Origin: PZPK01 sp965230795
Lineage (GTDB): Bacteria; Pseudomonadota; Gammaproteobacteria; Pseudomonadales; Oleiphilaceae
DNA length: 64,000 nucleotides
Assembly: GCA_965230795.1 (NCBI GenBank)
Contig: OZ246020.1
Span: forward strand, 2,170,001-2,234,000
Direction: 5' to 3'
A model generated the notes under the pieces. The model saw only the letters and a list, made by a program, of their open reading frames with translations, was not told where the DNA came from and made no database searches. Positions 61,034 through 64,000 of the stretch are shown here, one piece after another. The first letter of the stretch is position 1, and each line of letters starts with the position of its first letter. The position numbers and the translations under genes were made by a program.

Positions 61034-61810
61034 ATGTACATCGATTCACATTGTCATCTTGACCGTCTAAACCTTGAGCCCTACCAGGGGGATTTATCTT
61101 TAGCTCTGCGAGCCGCGAGAGAGCAGGGCGTCGAAAAAATGCTATGCGTTGCTATTGACCTTGAACACATTGATGCTGTTCTTGACATCGCTCAAAAAGA
61201 ACAGGGGATTTATGCTTCGGTCGGTGTTCATCCCACTAGCCACGATGGGGAAGAGCCCAGCATAGAACGCTTGCTGGATTTGTCCAAGGAAGACCGGGTT
61301 ATAGCCATCGGGGAGACCGGTTTAGACTATTACTACGGTAAAGAAACGCGCGATGTGCAGCTGAAACGATTTGAAACTCACTTACGTGCATCGTCTGAGT
61401 GCCAAAAACCCGTGATCGTCCATACCCGCGACGCCAAAGAAGATACTCTGTCGCTGATAAAGGAATACTCTGACCCCAATGTAGCAGGCGTGCTGCATTG
61501 CTTCACTGAAGATTGGGATATGGCCAGCAGGGCTATGGATATGAATTTCTATGTCTCCTTTTCAGGTATCGTCACATTTAAAAATGCTGTTGAGTTGAAA
61601 GACGTCGCGAAAAAGATGCCCTTGGACCGCCTGCTTATAGAAACCGATTCTCCTTACCTGGCACCGGTACCCTATCGTGGAAAACCCAACGAACCCAAAT
61701 ATGTTCCTGAAGTAGCTAAATGTATCGCAGAGTTGAAGCAGACCTCGGTGGAAGAGATTGCGAAGGTGAGTAAAGAAAACTTCTATCGACTGTTTAAACT
61801 AGCAAAGTAA
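61034..61810 (+). CDS. TatD family metal-dependent hydrolase
   Basis: 258 residues from the ATG at 61034 (MYIDSHCHLDRL), with metal-binding His pair in DSHCHLD, Glu in AIGETGLDYYY, His in VIVHTRDAKED and HCFTEDWD, and the final Asp in LLIETDSPYLAPVPYRG. These are the ligands of the TatD/YcfH fold, with 3'-5' deoxyribonuclease activity shown for some members. It follows pilZ, the usual neighbour. Confidence 0.93.
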   Translation: MYIDSHCHLDRLNLEPYQGDLSLALRAAREQGVEKMLCVAIDLEHIDAVLDIAQKEQGIYASVGVHPTSHDGEEPSIERLLDLSKEDRVIAIGETGLDYYYGKETRDVQLKRFETHLRASSECQKPVIVHTRDAKEDTLSLIKEYSDPNVAGVLHCFTEDWDMASRAMDMNFYVSFSGIVTFKNAVELKDVAKKMPLDRLLIETDSPYLAPVPYRGKPNEPKYVPEVAKCIAELKQTSVEEIAKVSKENFYRLFKLAK

Positions 61811-61825
61811 GCCGGGACGCTTCTC

Positions 61826-62713
61826 ATGACACTTGAGTCATTTTCTCTGCAAACACCCCGGTTGAAACTGGCTGGACTAAAGAGTACTGCCGGTGGAGGC
61901 GAGCCTGTGGTGGCCTTACATGGTTGGCTTGATAACGCGGCATCATTTATTCCCCTCTATCAAAATCTGGCGGACCGTAAACTTGAGCGAGCATTTTGGT
62001 CACTGGAGTTGCCTGGTCACGGCTTAAGTGAGCATCGTCCAAGTAGTACCAGTTATCACCTTTCAGAAAATATTATTGATGTGCTGGCGTTCTGCCAAAC
62101 CCTGCTTTCGCAGACTGAAATGAATCCTGACGGATCAAAAAAGGTGACCCTGGTTGGACATTCTCTTGGTGGTATCATCGCATCTTTGGTTGCTGCATCG
62201 GCACCCGAAAAGATCTCGAAACTTGTGTTGCTGGACAGTCTGGGCCCTTTCACAGATGAAGAAAATAATGTTCTGCCGCAGCTTCGCCGCGCAATTAGCC
62301 GAGCCACTCTCTTCAAAAAATCCAATCTGACGGTTTATCCTACGGTTGACAGGGCCACTAAGGTAAGAATGTCCGGCGTCGGTAATATTAGCGAGGCGGC
62401 AGCACAGTTGTTGGTAGAGCGTGGGATAGAAAAGCGTGATGATGGCTTTGTTTGGACCTCTGATCCTCGTCTAATGGACCCCTCTCTTGTTCGCTTTTCT
62501 GAGGCGCAGGTTCGAGCAATATACGAGGGAATAGAATGCCCTGTTTGTCTCATTTGTGGCGAGGATGGTTATTTTGGCGAATACAGTCGCCTAAGACACC
62601 GTCTGGAATATATAAAAGATTTGACTATGCATACGGTGCGGGGCGGTCATCACTTTCATATGGAAGGTGACGTGTCAAAAACAGCGGAGATTATTCATGA
62701 GTTTGTTGGTTAA
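61826..62713 (+). CDS. Alpha/beta hydrolase
   Basis: 295 residues. HGWLDNAASF forms the oxyanion region, the nucleophile elbow is LVGHSLGGIIASL, and the catalytic His lies in VRGGHHFHMEG. The acid residue is probably in CGEDGYFGEY. Substrate unknown. Starts 15 bases after the tatD gene and overlaps the next gene, so tatD-hydrolase-DUF4892 gene are likely cotranscribed. Confidence 0.88.
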   Translation: MTLESFSLQTPRLKLAGLKSTAGGGEPVVALHGWLDNAASFIPLYQNLADRKLERAFWSLELPGHGLSEHRPSSTSYHLSENIIDVLAFCQTLLSQTEMNPDGSKKVTLVGHSLGGIIASLVAASAPEKISKLVLLDSLGPFTDEENNVLPQLRRAISRATLFKKSNLTVYPTVDRATKVRMSGVGNISEAAAQLLVERGIEKRDDGFVWTSDPRLMDPSLVRFSEAQVRAIYEGIECPVCLICGEDGYFGEYSRLRHRLEYIKDLTMHTVRGGHHFHMEGDVSKTAEIIHEFVG

Positions 62714-63575
62714 GAAGGCTGCAGCGATTACAAAGCTGCTTCTGGTAACAGTCGCGTGGGCTTGCGCGTTCCAGCAGACGCTTGCCGATGATTCGGTAAA
62801 TGAACATACCCCTCTTTTCCCGGGAGGAGATGTTGAATATCAGAAAGCCGTTTCTGATCGAGCGCATCAGATATTGTTAAGCACGCCGAAAAGGATCAGT
62901 AACACGCTTACCATAGAAAAGGAGCAGAGGGTCGCCGGGGTGAGGACAAATACCTTGTTGAAAATGCGACCGGGTTTCAGTGAGCTGGAAGCCTATCGCT
63001 ATTATCTTGGCCTTCTGTCAGATCAGGGAGAGTTGTTGTATTCGTGTGAGCAGCGAGGCTGTGGCAGCAGTAATCACTGGGCGAATAACATTTTTAACGA
63101 GCGTCGTTTATACGGTCGGGATAGCGATCAGTACTATGTTGCAGGGAAATTGGCCTTGGGAGGTGTCAAACACTGGTTTTCCGTTTACATTGTCCAGAAT
63201 GGCCGCAAGGACCAGTATATTTACCTATCCAGTATCCCGGATACAGACAGTCTGGATATGTCTGACTGGCAACGAGGTATGCACTTCGCTAAAACACCCT
63301 TGTCGAAGGGAACCATTGAATTTATTCGCGACAGTCTGAGCCAAGGTTCAGGATTAAAAATGTTTGTTGTAGGCCATAGCGCCAAACCTTCTTCAAAAGT
63401 CGCAGCCAGTGAGTCACAAGGGATGGAAGTGGCCAACAAGGCTGCGGATTATTTGAAGCGCGAGCTGGAGGAGTTTGCCGGCCGAATCGATGTGCGCAGC
63501 GTCGGTCCGTTTGGCTTGAGGCCTTCCAGTGTCGTCACTGATGAGTGGTTCAGCCTGTATCTGCGGGAGCCCTGA
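62697..63575 (+). CDS. DUF4892-like secreted protein
   Basis: 292 residues from the ATG at 62697, which overlaps the end of the hydrolase gene by 17 bases. A signal peptide ends about LADDS. The mature part resembles DUF4892: YYLGLLSDQGELLYSCEQRG, CGSSNHWANNIFNERRLYG, then a C-terminal part with the SQGMEVANKAADYLKREL pattern of OmpA-like or related peptidoglycan-binding tails. The CEQRGCGSS cysteines may pair. Exact role unknown. Confidence 0.75.
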   Translation: MSLLVKKAAAITKLLLVTVAWACAFQQTLADDSVNEHTPLFPGGDVEYQKAVSDRAHQILLSTPKRISNTLTIEKEQRVAGVRTNTLLKMRPGFSELEAYRYYLGLLSDQGELLYSCEQRGCGSSNHWANNIFNERRLYGRDSDQYYVAGKLALGGVKHWFSVYIVQNGRKDQYIYLSSIPDTDSLDMSDWQRGMHFAKTPLSKGTIEFIRDSLSQGSGLKMFVVGHSAKPSSKVAASESQGMEVANKAADYLKRELEEFAGRIDVRSVGPFGLRPSSVVTDEWFSLYLREP

Positions 63576-63659
63576 TTCATGCACGCGCTGAATTTCGTCG
63601 CGAAAAAGCGCTAATCCCTTTATAATACGCCGCTTTTAAACGCTTCCTCAGGAATTATA

Positions 63660-64000
63660 GTGTCAGCCTCCTTGTCATCCATTGCCGATTTTATAAGGTT
63701 TACCTACTCGGAATTAAATCGCTCTGGTGCTTTTTGCGGACACGGCACCGATAATTCATGGGATGAGGCGGTTCATCTGGTTCTGGAAAGTCTGTCATTG
63801 CCTTGGGATTTTGATTCAACCCTATGGGCCTGTTGCCTGACGGAGCAGGAGAAAAATCTGCTTTTGCAGCGAATCCATGATCGTGTCTCAAAGCGTGTTC
63901 CTTTACCTTATCTGACAAACAAGGCCTGGTTTTGTGGGCTGGAATTCTATGTAGATGAGCGTGTTCTGGTTCCGCGTTCACCAATCGGCGAGCTAATCGA
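63660..64000 (+). CDS. prmB: Ribosomal protein L3 glutamine methyltransferase PrmB, N-terminal part (cut by window edge)
   Basis: Reads from a GTG at 63660, with AGGA nearby, to the window edge; the catalytic NPPY motif lies beyond it. The N-terminal helical domain ends with YLTNKAWFCGLEFYVDERV and VPRSPIGELI, the distinctive PrmB form of the HemK/PrmA linker. PrmB methylates Gln of ribosomal protein L3. A TATAAT lies at 63621-63626 upstream. Confidence 0.9.
   Translation, partial: MSASLSSIADFIRFTYSELNRSGAFCGHGTDNSWDEAVHLVLESLSLPWDFDSTLWACCLTEQEKNLLLQRIHDRVSKRVPLPYLTNKAWFCGLEFYVDERVLVPRSPIGELI

Noticed and set aside
1..64000. tRNA, rRNA, insertion sequence or prophage
   Set aside because: No cloverleaf-type tRNA, rRNA sequence, transposase or phage structural gene was seen in the gaps or coding regions; the small excisionase-type HTH gene stands alone.

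Overview
The window looks like ordinary chromosome from a gammaproteobacterium of the Pseudomonadales/Oceanospirillales type (Pseudomonas, Marinobacter, Alcanivorax or Ketobacter-like; genus not determined). Three points support this. The order mltD-gloB-methyltransferase-rnhA-dnaQ-fimL is the known Pseudomonas arrangement, mutS is followed by fdxA, and holB is followed by pilZ and tatD. Base composition is moderate. Genes are tightly packed. I saw no rRNA, tRNA, CRISPR array, insertion sequence or prophage.

Layout. 1-3.4 kb: end of a patatin-type lipase, then gspA-gspB, accessory genes of type II secretion (T2SS). 3.4-8.2 kb: small HTH protein, TSUP exporter, sprT, fdxA, mutS. 8.4-17.5 kb: HDOD-GAF regulator, mltD, gloB, methyltransferase, rnhA, dnaQ, fimL and an unknown membrane protein. 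17.6-24.7 kb: SCP2 protein, sohB, EamA transporter, ychJ-like gene, CPA2 antiporter, ABC1/UbiB-like kinase, pseudouridine synthase. 24.7-33.5 kb: a leucine/isovalerate catabolic operon on the minus strand (liuR-liuA-liuB-liuC-liuE-aacS-ggt) that lacks liuD, the biotin subunit of methylcrotonyl-CoA carboxylase; a MerR-type promoter/operator lies in front of liuR. 33.6-45.3 kb: LapG-like protease and gspC on the minus strand, a chemoreceptor, then gspE-F-G-H-I-J-K-L-M on the plus strand. gspD and gspN are not in the window. 45.3-51.9 kb: acetyltransferase, glutathione reductase, trpS, scpA-scpB, pabB. 52-56.4 kb: the least explained region, with a periplasmic unknown, two paralogous secreted proteins (probably DUF6160-like) and a third secreted unknown. 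56.5-64 kb: DUF58 protein, TgpA-like transglutaminase, holB, pilZ, tatD, alpha/beta hydrolase, DUF4892-like protein and the start of prmB.

The most interesting stretch is about 52.6-56.4 kb. The first paralogue has the codon usage of a very highly expressed gene and sits behind what looks like a class II CRP/Vfr-dependent promoter. The second uses ordinary codons, and between the two lie a strong terminator, a large hairpin and a 12-copy, 7-bp tandem array. This suggests an abundant, regulated secreted protein with a possibly phase-variable paralogue. Function is unknown.

All identifications come from reading motifs and recalling families; no database search was run.
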